Positions 1 to 9,877 of a stretch of DNA of 64,000 nucleotides are shown here, piece after piece; the stretch's first letter is position 1, and each line of letters starts with the position of its first letter. The DNA comes from Roseicyclus marinus. GTDB lineage: Bacteria > Pseudomonadota > Alphaproteobacteria > Rhodobacterales > Rhodobacteraceae. The stretch covers positions 1,057,001 through 1,121,000 of the forward strand of contig NZ_AP027266.1 of NCBI RefSeq assembly GCF_036322625.1, given 5' to 3'. The notes below the pieces were generated by a model. That model was not told the DNA's origin and did no database searches. It saw only the letters and a list, made by a program, of their open reading frames with translations. Made by a program: the position numbers and the translations under genes.

Positions 1-28
1 ACGGTGGCCAATGGATGAGCTGATGACC

Positions 29-1507
29 ATGAACCGCCCCGTTCCGCTCTCCACCGCCACGCTGGCCGATCTGCCGCAAGACATCCTGCGCCCCGGCTAT
101 GACCGCGCGCGGCTCACGCCCGGCATCGTCCATATCGGGCTTGGCAATTTTCACCGCGCCCATCAGGCCTGGTATACCCACCGCCTGATGCAACAGGGCC
201 TGGCGCAGGATTGGGCCATCCTGGGCGCAGGCGTCCGCCCCTATGACGCGGGCATGCGCGACAGGCTTCTGGCGCAGGATTGCCTGACCACGCTGATCGA
301 TTTGTCGCCCAAGGGCCGCAGCGCCGAAGTGACCGGCGCGATGATCGACTATCTGCCCATCGCAGAGGGTAATGCCCCCCTCATCGCCGCCATGGCCGAT
401 CCCGCGATCCGCATCGTGGCCCTGACCGTGACCGAGGGCGGCTATTTCATCGATGCCTCCGGGGGGTTCGATGCAACCCATCCCGACATCGCCCATGACG
501 TGGCCCATCCGGGCAGCCCCCGCACCGCCTTTGGCGCGATGGTCGCGGCGCTGCGGCTCCGGCGGGCGGCGGGGCAGGGGCCTTTCACGGGCCTTTCGTG
601 CGACAACCTGCGGGGCAATGGCGCGATCTTGCGGCAGGTGGTGACGGGGCTTGCGCGGCTCACCGACCCCGACCTCGCTGATTGGATCGACGCCAACGGC
701 GCCTTTCCCAATTCCATGGTCGATTGCATCGTGCCCGCCACCGGCCCCGCCGAACTTGCGCTGGCCCGCGAGATCGGCATCGCCGATGCCGCCCCCGTGA
801 CGCACGAGAATTTCCGCCAATGGGTGATCGAGGATGCGTTTTGCGCAGGCCGCCCCGACTGGGACCGTGTCGGCGCGACCTTCACCCCCGATGTCCATGA
901 TTACGAGATGATGAAGATCCGCATCCTGAATGCGGGCCATCAGGTTCTGGCCAATGCAGGTGAGCTGCTCTCCGTGCCCACCATCGCCGATTGCATGGCC
1001 CATCCCGCCATCGCCGCCCTGTTCCGTAAGGTGCAGAGCCGCGAAATCCTGCCCCATGTCCATGCCGTGCCGGGGATGACGCCCACCGCCTATCTCGACC
1101 TGATCGAGACGCGCTTCGCCAATCCCGCGATCCGCGACACGACGCGGCGCGTGGCCTTCGACGGCTCGTCGCGGCATCCGGGCTTCGTCCTGCCGATCCT
1201 GCGCGACGGGCTGGCGGCAGGAACCCCGGTCGACGGCCTCGCGCTGGTCGAGGCGCTCTGGGCGCGCATGTGCGCGGGCACGCGGGAGGATGGCAGCCTG
1301 ATCGAGGCCAATGATCCCGACTGGTCCCGCCTGGCCGAGATTGCCTCCGCCGCCCGCGCGCGGCCCATGGCATGGCTGGAACAGGGGGCGATCTACGGCG
1401 ATCTGGCGGCTGTTCCGCGCTTTGCCGATGCTTTCGACCACTGGCTTGGCATGCTTTGGCGCGCGGGTACGGCGGCGACACTGGCCGCCTACACCCAGGC
1501 CGACTGA
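29..1507 (+). CDS. Mannitol dehydrogenase family oxidoreductase
   Basis: NAD-dependent polyol or hexuronate oxidoreductase of the long-chain mannitol dehydrogenase/fructuronate reductase family, predicted to interconvert a sugar alcohol (mannitol, arabinitol, sorbitol) and a ketose, or fructuronate and mannonate, in the cytoplasm. The N-terminal nucleotide-binding motif is GIVHIGLGNFHRAHQ, and the catalytic Lys-x5-Asn-x3-His pattern is visible in MKIRILNAGHQVLANAGEL near residue 300. The length (about 492 residues) is normal for the family. ATG codons at 11, 23 and 29 are all in frame; 29 is chosen because family members usually start close to the LADLP segment. Overlapping ATGs and stops at 11-25 suggest tight coupling to an upstream gene outside the window, commonly a sugar ABC transporter in this order, but that gene is not visible. 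The exact substrate cannot be assigned. Confidence 0.85.
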   Translation: MNRPVPLSTATLADLPQDILRPGYDRARLTPGIVHIGLGNFHRAHQAWYTHRLMQQGLAQDWAILGAGVRPYDAGMRDRLLAQDCLTTLIDLSPKGRSAEVTGAMIDYLPIAEGNAPLIAAMADPAIRIVALTVTEGGYFIDASGGFDATHPDIAHDVAHPGSPRTAFGAMVAALRLRRAAGQGPFTGLSCDNLRGNGAILRQVVTGLARLTDPDLADWIDANGAFPNSMVDCIVPATGPAELALAREIGIADAAPVTHENFRQWVIEDAFCAGRPDWDRVGATFTPDVHDYEMMKIRILNAGHQVLANAGELLSVPTIADCMAHPAIAALFRKVQSREILPHVHAVPGMTPTAYLDLIETRFANPAIRDTTRRVAFDGSSRHPGFVLPILRDGLAAGTPVDGLALVEALWARMCAGTREDGSLIEANDPDWSRLAEIASAARARPMAWLEQGAIYGDLAAVPRFADAFDHWLGMLWRAGTAATLAAYTQAD

Positions 1508-1533
1508 GCGCCGCGCGCAACGCCCCCCCCGTT

Positions 1534-1591
1534 CATGGGTGTTGCCTGCGCGCAGCGCTTTTGCGCCTTTTTGCTCGCGACGGCACCCATG
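1534..1591. terminator. Inverted repeat and short hairpin with T-run after the oxidoreductase
   Basis: Seven-base arms CATGGGT (1534-1540) and ACCCATG (1585-1591) enclose a small GCGC-TTTT-GCGC hairpin (1555-1566) followed by five Ts (1568-1572). This is a plausible weak intrinsic terminator separating the oxidoreductase from the next unit. The stem is short, so it is tentative. Confidence 0.35.
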
Positions 1592-1701
1592 TGGCGCGTA
1601 ACGCCCCAACTTTGTCCATAATCGACCCGAAGTGGGGGCCTTCTTCCGCCGTCCGGCGGCCATGAGCCGCCCCCTTGCGTGCCACGAAAGACGGAAAACA
1701 G

Positions 1702-3249
1702 ATGTCGAAAACCGGGATCACGGGTCTCAAGGCGGGCACTGTCCTCGCCGCCGCGCTCGCCCTCCAGCTTGCCGCACTGCCCATGGCGCAAGCCCAGGCT
1801 CAGGAACAGGATACCGCTGCCATCACGCTGAACGGCGTCACCGTCTATGACGGCACGGCCCTGTTGCTCTTTGCCGCCCGCGTCGCCGCCGAACGTCACG
1901 GGACGGTGACCGCCGATCAGATCGCGGCCATCGTGCAAAGCATCTATGCCGAAGATGGCTATTTCCTCGCCGATGTGCGCGCCACGCCCGATGGCCGCGC
2001 CATCGTGGTGACCGAAGGCGTCATCGCCTCCGTCAGTGTCGAGGGCACCGACCCCCGCACCTTCGACAGGCTGCGGGGCTATTTCGATCCCCTGATCGGC
2101 CAGCCTGCACCCGATATCCACCGTTTCGAACGCGCCGTTCTTCTGGCCGACGATCTCGAAACCATCGCGGTGACCGCCGAGATCGACGCCAGCGACCCCG
2201 CCGGGGCGCATGTGCGCCTCGTCGCCATCCCCGAGGCCAGCTCTGCCGGGGCCATCACCCTCGACAACCCGGCGCGCGCCTTCGGCGATGCGCTGACCCT
2301 CTCCTTCAATCAGGAATATTACGCGGCCCTCCAACCCGGCGATCTCCTGCGCCTGTCGCTCAGCCATACCGAAGGTTTCGATCCGGAAGACCGCGAAACC
2401 ATGGGCTCCGTGACCTACCGCGCGCCGGTCGGCAGCGGCGGCGGCTATGTCGAAACCTATCTCGCCAATATCGCCGCCCAGCATGACGCCTTCGGCACGC
2501 TGCAACAGACTGACCGCGCCGGCCTGACCGGGATCATCGCCTTTGGCTATCCCGTCCTGCGCAGCATCGACCGCTACGTCTATGGGCTCGTGGAACTGCG
2601 CGGTGCCCGGACCGAGGTCGATGTCGGCGCGCGGCGCTTCAATTCCGAGCTTTACGCGCTCTCGGCCTCCTGGATCGACGGTCAGGCCCTGGCCGATGGC
2701 GGGGCGCTCGAATATGCGCTCGATCTGACCTACGGGCAGCAGGTTTCGGTTCCCGCCGGTCTGGATGCGGGCGATCTGACCTTCTGGTATCTGCGCGCGG
2801 GCCTCGATTTCGAAATCCCGTTGGGCTTCATGCCCGATGCCAGCCTGCGCTTTGACGCCACCGCCCAATTCACCACCGCACGCCTGCCCGCGGCCGAGGA
2901 ATATGTCCTTGGCGGGCAAGAGGACCTGCGCGGCTTCCCCTTCGCCGAGGCGCAGGGCGACAGCGGCCTGTCCTTCGCGTTGTCGGCAGGGCGCGATTTC
3001 CGCCCCGCGACCGGCGCGATCCAGCGCATCCGTCCCTTCGTCTTCGTCGATGCAGGTCGGATCTGGAACAACCAGCCCTCCGCCTCCGAGACCACCGCGA
3101 TCTCTCTCGCTTCTGCCGGGGCCGGGGTCGAGATGCAGATGGACGGCAATCTCTACCTTCGCGGGCATATGGGCTTTCCGCTCACCGACGGGGTGACGCA
3201 ACGCACGAGCAACCCCGCGATCTATCTTGGCCTGACGAGGAGCTGGTGA
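1702..3249 (+). CDS. TpsB/ShlB-FhaC-like outer-membrane translocator with POTRA domains
   Basis: Predicted outer-membrane beta-barrel secretion protein of the two-partner secretion (ShlB/FhaC/HecB) branch of the Omp85 superfamily. An N-terminal signal peptide (about residues 1-33, alanine-rich, ending AQAQAQ) precedes two POTRA-like domains: the first contains QSIYAEDGYFLADV, the second EGVIASVSVEGTDP followed by ERAVLLADDLETIAV. The C-terminal half is an aromatic-rich barrel with a GGQEDLRGF segment matching the conserved loop-6 (V/L)RG(F/Y) motif, and it ends in Trp. About 515 residues, normal for TpsB. Start at 1702 (MSKTG), with the purine-rich ACGGAAA upstream; an ATG nine codons earlier is less likely because the signal peptide begins here. 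It is followed after one base by a secreted repeat protein, its probable partner. No classical TpsA exoprotein lies beside it in this window. Confidence 0.85.
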   Translation: MSKTGITGLKAGTVLAAALALQLAALPMAQAQAQEQDTAAITLNGVTVYDGTALLLFAARVAAERHGTVTADQIAAIVQSIYAEDGYFLADVRATPDGRAIVVTEGVIASVSVEGTDPRTFDRLRGYFDPLIGQPAPDIHRFERAVLLADDLETIAVTAEIDASDPAGAHVRLVAIPEASSAGAITLDNPARAFGDALTLSFNQEYYAALQPGDLLRLSLSHTEGFDPEDRETMGSVTYRAPVGSGGGYVETYLANIAAQHDAFGTLQQTDRAGLTGIIAFGYPVLRSIDRYVYGLVELRGARTEVDVGARRFNSELYALSASWIDGQALADGGALEYALDLTYGQQVSVPAGLDAGDLTFWYLRAGLDFEIPLGFMPDASLRFDATAQFTTARLPAAEEYVLGGQEDLRGFPFAEAQGDSGLSFALSAGRDFRPATGAIQRIRPFVFVDAGRIWNNQPSASETTAISLASAGAGVEMQMDGNLYLRGHMGFPLTDGVTQRTSNPAIYLGLTRSW

Positions 3250-3250
3250 C

Positions 3251-4333
3251 ATGACCACGCGTTCCCTGTTCGCGGCGATCCTGCCCTTGACCCTTCTGTC
3301 CGTGCAACCCGCACAGGCCGTGCCGCGCGGCTGGTGTCAGGGTGTCGGAAACCCGCATCAAAGCGTTGCCTGTGCCGGCTCGACAAGCCTGCCCCAGACG
3401 GGGGGCGGCGTGATCCCGGGCGCAACGACCCAGCCCGGCGGCCTGACCGGCGCCACCACCGCGCCCGCATCCCTGACAGCCCACCCGGTGCTCGTCACGC
3501 CGATCGCCCCGCTGACCTTCACCGGCTACGGCCCGGTCCAGACCGTCACCGGGACGGTGGGGGCCCCCATCGTCGGCTATGCGCCCGTGCAGGTGGTGAC
3601 CGGCACCTTTGCGCCGCCCGTCGTCGGCTACGCGCCTGTCCAGACGGTCACAGGCACCGTCGCGCCGCCCATCGTCGGTTATGCACCCGTGCAGACCGTG
3701 ACCGGCACCGTCGCGCCCCCCATCGTCGGCTATGGTCCCGTGCAGAACGTCACGGGCACGACCGGACCCTCCTTCGTGGGCTACGGGCCGGTGCCTGTTG
3801 CGCCCGGTGCCACGGGGACCGGCACACCGTCCATGGGAATCGCCGTCACCCCGCTGCCCCCCCGCGTGATCGAAGGCTACGGCCCCGTCCCCCCGACGAT
3901 CCTTGTCCATCCGGTGGCATCGCCGGGTGTGACCGGAACCGGGCAGGTGCCGCCCTTGGCCGGCAATCCGGGGGGCGCGGCCCAGCCGACGCTCATTCCC
4001 CGCCCGCGCCCCTTGGGCCAACCGACAGCCCCCGGCGCACAGGCCACGACAGGCGGTGCCGCCACCCACGACCGCACCGGCGGCGGCGCTTCCGCGGCAC
4101 AGGCCATCGTGCCCCATGCCACGGGCCGACAGGAGGGGGGCGGTGCCGTGTCGCAAGGCACGTCATGGACCTGCCTGACGGGCGGCCATGGCCCGCGTCT
4201 GGTCGAAACCGGATCGGGCCCGCGCGTCATCGGCACCTATTCCCATATCGGTCAGGTCGATGCGCTGGCGCGCGACGTGCCGGCACGCCATCCCACCCAA
4301 CCCCATTGCATCGTCGCCATAAGGCGCGACTGA
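3251..4333 (+). CDS. Secreted tandem-repeat protein, probable partner of the TpsB-like translocator
   Basis: 360-residue exported protein of unknown function. It has a clear Sec signal peptide ([19 protein letters not shown], cleavage after AQA near residue 24). Residues 92-176 consist of five 17-residue repeats of consensus GYxPVQxVTGTxxPPIV and a partial sixth, then a Pro/Gly/Thr-rich stretch and a C-terminal segment with a Cys pair (SWTCLTGG and [10 protein letters not shown]) that could form a disulfide. It starts one base after the stop of the translocator gene, so the two are almost certainly cotranscribed. The repeats look like a beta-strand-forming surface or adhesive module, which is inference. 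It lacks the long N-terminal TPS secretion domain of known TpsA proteins and is far shorter. The family is not recognised. Confidence 0.75.
   Translation: MTTRSLFAAILPLTLLSVQPAQAVPRGWCQGVGNPHQSVACAGSTSLPQTGGGVIPGATTQPGGLTGATTAPASLTAHPVLVTPIAPLTFTGYGPVQTVTGTVGAPIVGYAPVQVVTGTFAPPVVGYAPVQTVTGTVAPPIVGYAPVQTVTGTVAPPIVGYGPVQNVTGTTGPSFVGYGPVPVAPGATGTGTPSMGIAVTPLPPRVIEGYGPVPPTILVHPVASPGVTGTGQVPPLAGNPGGAAQPTLIPRPRPLGQPTAPGAQATTGGAATHDRTGGGASAAQAIVPHATGRQEGGGAVSQGTSWTCLTGGHGPRLVETGSGPRVIGTYSHIGQVDALARDVPARHPTQPHCIVAIRRD
3524..3778 (+). repeat. 51-bp in-frame tandem repeats (five copies)
   Basis: Five consecutive 51-bp units encode the 17-residue repeats of the secreted protein; copies 3 and 4 are identical in amino-acid sequence, and a degenerate sixth follows. 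Because the period is a multiple of three, copy number can change by slippage without breaking the reading frame, which is typical of length-variable surface proteins. Confidence 0.9.
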
Positions 4334-4423
4334 CCGCAGCCTCGGGACAGCGGCCCAACCGCGAGAGCGTTCCTGCGCGCCTGCCGCAGGCGGGCCTTCC
4401 CGCCATGCCATCCCGACCTCTCC

Positions 4424-4711
4424 GCGCCGCAGACGCGCGTTGGTCGGGACCGACAGGGCCAGCCGTTGCACGGTTTGAGGATAAATCGGGGGGATGGTGC
4501 CGCAGGGGAGGATTGATCTCTCGACCAAGCAGCGCCGCAGGCGCGCGTTGGTCGGGACCGACAGGGCCAGCCGTTGCACGGTTTGAGGATAAATCGGGGG
4601 GATGGTGCCGCAGGGGAGGATTGATCTCTCGACCAAGCAGCGCCGCAGGCGCGCGTTGGTCGGGACCGACAGGGCCAGCCGTTGCACGGTTCGAGGATAA
4701 ATCGGGGGGAA
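4424..4711. repeat. 108-bp tandem repeats carrying mutated tRNA-Thr 3' ends
   Basis: Units at 4424-4531 and 4532-4639 are nearly identical, and a third (4640-4711) runs into the intact tRNA-Thr gene. Each full unit contains a copy of the tRNA acceptor/T-arm end on the minus strand (TGGTGCCGCAGGGGAGGATTGA, beginning near 4495 and 4603). The two upstream copies diverge from the true tRNA at the T-stem (TCTCTCGACC instead of ACTCCCGACC), so they cannot form a functional tRNA. No coding sequence is supported in 4334-4711. Confidence 0.9.
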
Positions 4712-4786
4712 TGGTGCCGCAGGGGAGGATTGAACTCCCGACCTTACCCTTACCAAGGGTACGCTCTACCACTGAGCTACTGCGGC
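4712..4786 (-). tRNA. tRNA-Thr (anticodon GGT)
   Basis: Read on the minus strand, the gene folds into a complete cloverleaf: acceptor GCCGCAG/CTGCGGC, D-arm with GCTCAGTGGTAGAGC, anticodon loop TTGGTAA giving anticodon GGT (threonine), T-loop TTCAATC with stem GGGAG/CTCCC, and an encoded ACCA end (complement TGGT at 4712-4715). It is 75 nucleotides including CCA. It sits just upstream of, and divergent from, the small gene at 4872. Confidence 0.95.
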
Positions 4787-4871
4787 GATGTGGGCGCTCC
4801 AATAAAAGCATCTTTCCCCCTCCGCAAGCGCAATCTGGACGCTCGGGCGCATCAAGGGTAAAGGCTGGCAC

Positions 4872-5051
4872 ATGGCACGCAAGGATGGCGATACCGGCAG
4901 GGCAGGGGGCGGGGCGGGCGACCGTACGGCGCGGCTCAAGGCGACGCTCAAGGCCAATCTGGCCCGCCGCAAGGCTCAGGCCCGCGCGCGCTCGGCGACA
5001 GACGACACAGAACAGCCGGACGACACCGGCGACGACCAACACGGGCAGTGA
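4872..5051 (+). CDS. Small basic protein of the murA locus (59 residues)
   Basis: A 59-residue highly charged protein starting [14 protein letters not shown], with a basic central helix ([20 protein letters not shown]) and an acidic tail ending [10 protein letters not shown]. No enzymatic domain is recognisable. Small basic proteins with an [20 protein letters not shown] helix commonly precede murA in Rhodobacterales, from memory of the family; function unknown. It ends 13 bases before the murA start and is probably cotranscribed with it. The basic/acidic layout could suit nucleic-acid or ribosome binding, but that is a guess. Confidence 0.7.
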   Translation: MARKDGDTGRAGGGAGDRTARLKATLKANLARRKAQARARSATDDTEQPDDTGDDQHGQ

Positions 5052-5064
5052 AAGGGCAGGGGCG

Positions 5065-6328
<1,264 letters not shown>

Positions 6329-6336
<8 letters not shown>

Positions 6337-6793
6337 CGACGCCCGGTTCGAGGATGCAGCCGAAGGCCCCGTCGCGCTCCGCGCGCTCGATGCCGATGAC
6401 CTGCGCGTGATCTCGGCGCTTGTGCAGGACGCGATCCTGCCCGCCGCCGAAATGACCTTCGACCGCCGCCGCCGCCGCTTCGCGCTTCTTCTCAACCGCT
6501 TCCGCTGGGAAGATGCCGCCGCCCGCCCCCCCGAACGGGTGCAGGCCGTGCTCGCCATCGAGGATGTGCGGGCCGTGGCCAGCCAGGGCATCGACCGCGC
6601 CGATCCCGATCTGGTCCTGTCGCTCCTCGCGCTCGACTGGACCCCGGGCGAGGATGGCACGGGCCGCATCACGCTGGTCCTTGCGGGCGACGGGGCCATC
6701 GCGCTCGATGTCGAAACCATCGAGGTGACGCTCAAGGACGTGACCCGCCCCTATGTCGCCCCCTCGGGCCAGACCCCGCGCCACCCCGAATGA
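6329..6793 (+). CDS. DUF2948 family protein
   Basis: A 154-residue cytoplasmic protein of the DUF2948 family, which is conserved in alphaproteobacteria between murA and hisD. Recognisable segments are [26 protein letters not shown] near the N-terminus, [19 protein letters not shown], and the C-terminal [18 protein letters not shown]. Function is unknown. The start at 6329 overlaps the end of murA. The gene order alone strongly supports the assignment. Confidence 0.9.
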
Positions 6794-6809
6794 CAGCTGC
6801 GGCGCTTCC

Positions 6810-7307
6810 ATGACGATCCGGCGGCTCGACCCGTCCGACTGGGCACGGTTCCGCGAGATCCGCCTCGACATGCTGCGCACCGCCCCCACCGCTTTCGGCT
6901 CCACGCAAGAAGAATGGGCCGCCAAACCCGAACGCGACATCCGCGACTGGCTGGCGAAAATCCATACGCTGGGCCTTTTCGACGGCCCCCGCCTTGTCGG
7001 TACCGCAGCCTTTCACCGCCAGACCTCCCCCCGCGCCACCCACCGCGCCGAGGTCATCGCCGTCTACCTCCGCCCCGCGGCGCGCGGGCAGGGCCATGCC
7101 CTGACCCTTCTCGCCGCCCTCGCCGATGCCGCCAAAACCCAAGGCATCGTGCAACTCGACCTCCATGTCGCCGATTGGAACGCGCCCGCCATTGCGCTCT
7201 ACGAGCGTGCGGGCTTTGCCACCACCGGCCGGATGCCGCGCGCCATGCGCCATGGCGGCCGCTTCAGCGACACGCTCATCATGGTCCGTGCCCTCGACAC
7301 GCCCTGA
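6810..7307 (+). CDS. GNAT family N-acetyltransferase
   Basis: A 165-residue GCN5-related acyltransferase predicted to move an acetyl group from acetyl-CoA to an amine. The acetyl-CoA-binding motif A is visible in AVYLRPAARGQGHALTLLAALADAA (R-x-x-G-x-G/A form), and motif B in ALYERAGFATTG. The N-terminus MTIRRLDPSDWARFREIRL is typical of the family. It starts 16 bases after the DUF2948 stop and lies within the housekeeping operon. The substrate cannot be predicted. Confidence 0.88.
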   Translation: MTIRRLDPSDWARFREIRLDMLRTAPTAFGSTQEEWAAKPERDIRDWLAKIHTLGLFDGPRLVGTAAFHRQTSPRATHRAEVIAVYLRPAARGQGHALTLLAALADAAKTQGIVQLDLHVADWNAPAIALYERAGFATTGRMPRAMRHGGRFSDTLIMVRALDTP

Positions 7308-7416
7308 TCCCCCCCCGATCCGACCTGAGGCACCTTGCGCGCTTGAGACCGCGCCGCCCCCGCGCTATCTGCCCCCGACCGCACCCGCGCCCCGTTCCGA
7401 CAAAGGCGACAGAAGA

Positions 7417-8742
7417 ATGCCCCAGTTCCTCTCCACCACCGACGCCGATTTCGCCCCCCGCTTCGCCGCCCTTCTGGAGATGAAGCGCGAAGACGCGCCC
7501 GAAGTGGACGACATCGTCGCCCGCATCATCGCCGATGTGCGCGCGCGCGGCGATGCCGCCGTGATCGAGCTGACCGAACGCTTCGACCGCCTGTCGCTCA
7601 CCCCCGAGACGCTGGCCTTCAGCCCCGCGGAGATCGCCGCGGCGATCGACAAGGTGCCCGGCCCCGAACGCGCCGCGCTGGAACTGGCCGCCGCCCGCAT
7701 CCGCACCTATCACGAACGCCAACGCCCCGCTGATGCCGAATGGACCGATCCCTCGGGCGCCACGCTCGGCTGGCGCTGGACGGCGGTCGAGGCGGCGGGC
7801 CTCTACGTGCCGGGCGGGCTCGCCTCCTATCCCTCCAGCGTGCTGATGAACGCGATCCCCGCGCAGGTGGCGGGCGTCAAACGCCTTGTCATGTGCGCGC
7901 CCACCCCGGGTGGCGTGGTCAATCCGCTCGTCCTCCTTGCAGCCCATCTCTCGGGCATCGACACGATCTACCGCATCGGCGGCGCGCAGGCCGTGGCCGC
8001 CATGGCCTATGGCACGGCCACCATCACTCCCGTCGACAAGATCACCGGCCCCGGCAACGCTTTCGTCGCCGCCGCCAAGCGCCGCGTCTTCGGCAAGGTC
8101 GGCATCGACATGATCGCGGGCCCCTCCGAGATTCTCGTCGTGGCCGATGCCGACAATGACCCCGACTGGATCGCGCTCGACCTCCTGTCCCAGGCCGAAC
8201 ATGACGAAAGCGCGCAATCGATCCTGATCACCACCGATGCCGCCTTCGGGCAGGCCGTGGCCGCCGCCGTCGACAAACGCCTCGAAACGCTCGACCGCCG
8301 CGCCATCGCCGGGGCCAGCTGGCGCGATTACGGGGCCATCGTCACCGTCCGCGACCTGTCCGAGGCGGCGGCGCTGACCGACCGCATCGCCCCCGAGCAT
8401 CTGGAATTGTGCGTGGCCGACCCCGTCGCGCTGTCGCAGACCATCACCCATGCCGGCGCGATCTTTCTTGGACAGTGGACGCCCGAGGCGATCGGCGATT
8501 ACATCGGGGGGCCGAACCACGTCCTGCCCACGGCGCGCTCGGCCCGGTTTTCCAGTGGGCTCTCGGTGCTCGATTTCATGAAACGCACGACCCTTGCCCG
8601 CATGACGCCCGAGGCGCTGAAATCCATCGGTCCCGCCGCCGAAACGCTCGCGGCCTCCGAAAGCCTCGAGGCCCATGGCCTCTCGGTCGGCGCGCGGCTC
8701 GCGCGGCTCAACCGCAAGGGCGGCGAGGATACGGGGGCATGA
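7417..8742 (+). CDS. hisD: Histidinol dehydrogenase
   Basis: Catalyses the last two steps of histidine synthesis: NAD-dependent, zinc-dependent oxidation of L-histidinol to L-histidine. Diagnostic motifs are AGLYVPGGLASYPSSVLMN, the PVDKITGPGNAFVAAAKRRVFG segment, GPSEILVVAD, and the catalytic IAPEHLEL Glu-His pair, with YIGGPNHVLPT near the C-terminus. 441 residues, normal length. Start ATG 7417 follows a purine-rich AGAAGA. The stop overlaps the next gene in an ATGA arrangement. Confidence 0.97.
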   Translation: MPQFLSTTDADFAPRFAALLEMKREDAPEVDDIVARIIADVRARGDAAVIELTERFDRLSLTPETLAFSPAEIAAAIDKVPGPERAALELAAARIRTYHERQRPADAEWTDPSGATLGWRWTAVEAAGLYVPGGLASYPSSVLMNAIPAQVAGVKRLVMCAPTPGGVVNPLVLLAAHLSGIDTIYRIGGAQAVAAMAYGTATITPVDKITGPGNAFVAAAKRRVFGKVGIDMIAGPSEILVVADADNDPDWIALDLLSQAEHDESAQSILITTDAAFGQAVAAAVDKRLETLDRRAIAGASWRDYGAIVTVRDLSEAAALTDRIAPEHLELCVADPVALSQTITHAGAIFLGQWTPEAIGDYIGGPNHVLPTARSARFSSGLSVLDFMKRTTLARMTPEALKSIGPAAETLAASESLEAHGLSVGARLARLNRKGGEDTGA

Positions 8743-9221
8743 CCATGCATATCAGCCATATCGAGATCGACATGGACGGCATGCCCGCCCCCACGCCGGA
8801 AATCGAACAGGAACGCCGCGTCGCCATCTTCGACCTGCTCGAGGAAAATTCCTTCGCGCTGCCCGCCCGCGACGACCGCGTGGTGCCGCCCGGTCCCTAT
8901 CACGTCACCCTCTCGATCCGCGAAAAGCGCCTCGTCTTCGACGTGAACACCGAAGATGCGCAGGATGCGGCCGAGTTTCACCTCTCCCTCTCGCCCTTCC
9001 GGCAGGTGGTCAAGGATTACTGGCAGATCTGCGAAAGCTACTACAAGGCGGTGAAAAACCTGCCCCCCAGCCAGATCGAGGCGATCGACATGGCCCGGCG
9101 CGGCATCCACAACGAGGGCGCGCGCATCTTGCAAGAACGGCTCGAGGGCAAGGCGAGCGTCGATACCGACACCGCGCGCCGCCTCTTCACGCTGATCTGC
9201 GTCCTGCATTTCGGGGCCTGA
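8739..9221 (+). CDS. UPF0262 family protein
   Basis: A 160-residue protein of the UPF0262 family, an alphaproteobacterial family of unknown function found next to hisD. Recognisable stretches are EIEQERRVAIFDLLEENSF, PYHVTLSIREKRLVFDV and MARRGIHNEGARILQERLEGK. The start overlaps the hisD stop (ATGA), so translation is coupled; ATG 8745 is an alternative start two codons in. It is followed 14 bases later by the phosphatase gene. Confidence 0.9.
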   Translation: MTMHISHIEIDMDGMPAPTPEIEQERRVAIFDLLEENSFALPARDDRVVPPGPYHVTLSIREKRLVFDVNTEDAQDAAEFHLSLSPFRQVVKDYWQICESYYKAVKNLPPSQIEAIDMARRGIHNEGARILQERLEGKASVDTDTARRLFTLICVLHFGA

Positions 9222-9235
9222 GGGGTAGGGCTGGC

Positions 9236-9694
9236 GTGAGCGGCGATTTCCCCTCCTCGGTGCTCTTTTGTTGCGATCACAACGCGACGCGCTCGCCCAT
9301 GGCCGAAGGGCTGATGAAGAAATTCTACGGCCACCGCGCCTATGTGCAATCGGCGGGGGTGCGCAACGATCTGGAAATCGACGGCTTTGCCGTCGCCGTC
9401 TGCGCCGAAATGGGCGTCGAATTGCAACGCCACCGCGTGCGCAGCTTCGACGACATGCACCAATGGGGCGACGACATCTCGGGCTTCGACCTGATCGTGG
9501 CGCTCTCGCCCGCCAGCCAGCGCCGCGCGCTCGAACTGACCGGCACATTCCATCTCGACGTGGAATACTGGCCGATCCTCGATCCCACCGGCCTTGGCGA
9601 AACGCGCGAGGCGAAACTTGCCAGCTACCGGCAGGCCCGCGACCAGATCGTCGACCGCATGATCGCCCGCTTCGGGCCCCCGACCGAAGCGTGA
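9236..9694 (+). CDS. Low-molecular-weight phosphatase family protein
   Basis: A 152-residue cytoplasmic protein of the low-molecular-weight protein-tyrosine-phosphatase/arsenate-reductase fold. The P-loop-like segment VLFCCDHNATRSPMAEGLMKK resembles CxxNxxRSPMAE, with His-Asn-Ala-Thr-Arg in place of the classical loop residues; YWPILDPTGLGET near the C-terminus supplies the general-acid Asp region (DP). The start is GTG 9236, since no ATG lies between the previous stop and the conserved N-terminus. The position after UPF0262 and, in many relatives, immediately before infA fits the Rhodobacterales order; here 2.5 kb is inserted before infA. Confidence 0.85.
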   Translation: MSGDFPSSVLFCCDHNATRSPMAEGLMKKFYGHRAYVQSAGVRNDLEIDGFAVAVCAEMGVELQRHRVRSFDDMHQWGDDISGFDLIVALSPASQRRALELTGTFHLDVEYWPILDPTGLGETREAKLASYRQARDQIVDRMIARFGPPTEA

Positions 9695-9765
9695 TCGCCC
9701 CACCCGCGCCAAAGTCTCACCTGCCTCAGCCGGACGGGTCGTGTTATCCTTCCCTGAGGAATGTC

Positions 9766-9791
9766 GCGCAAAAGTGGAAACCGGTTTGCGC
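9766..9791. repeat. REP-like palindrome in the gene-free stretch
   Basis: Arms GCGCAAA (9766-9772) and TTTGCGC (9785-9791) flank AGTGGAAACCGG. Very similar palindromes (GCGCAAAAGTGGAAACCGGTTTTGCGC type, recalled from rhizobial genomes) are dispersed intergenically in alphaproteobacteria. It lies in the 183-bp gene-free gap (9695-9877) before the inserted four-gene block. Confidence 0.5.
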
Positions 9792-9877
9792 TACCCGGGC
9801 ATGTGACATCAGAATGTTGGAGAGCGGCGCGTGACTGCGAATGAACGCGACGCGCACCAGGCCCATACGGATCGGAG

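Noticed and set aside
1489-3258. A 589-residue open frame on the minus strand over the TpsB-like gene
   Set aside because: It is antisense to a gene with clear signal peptide, POTRA and barrel motifs and has only Arg/Gly/Asp-rich mirror composition typical of high-GC antisense frames.
3334-5064. An N-terminal extension of about 577 residues fused to MurA
   Set aside because: The frame runs through the repeat-protein gene in another frame, through the 108-bp repeats and through tRNA-Thr. MurA homology begins exactly at 5065.
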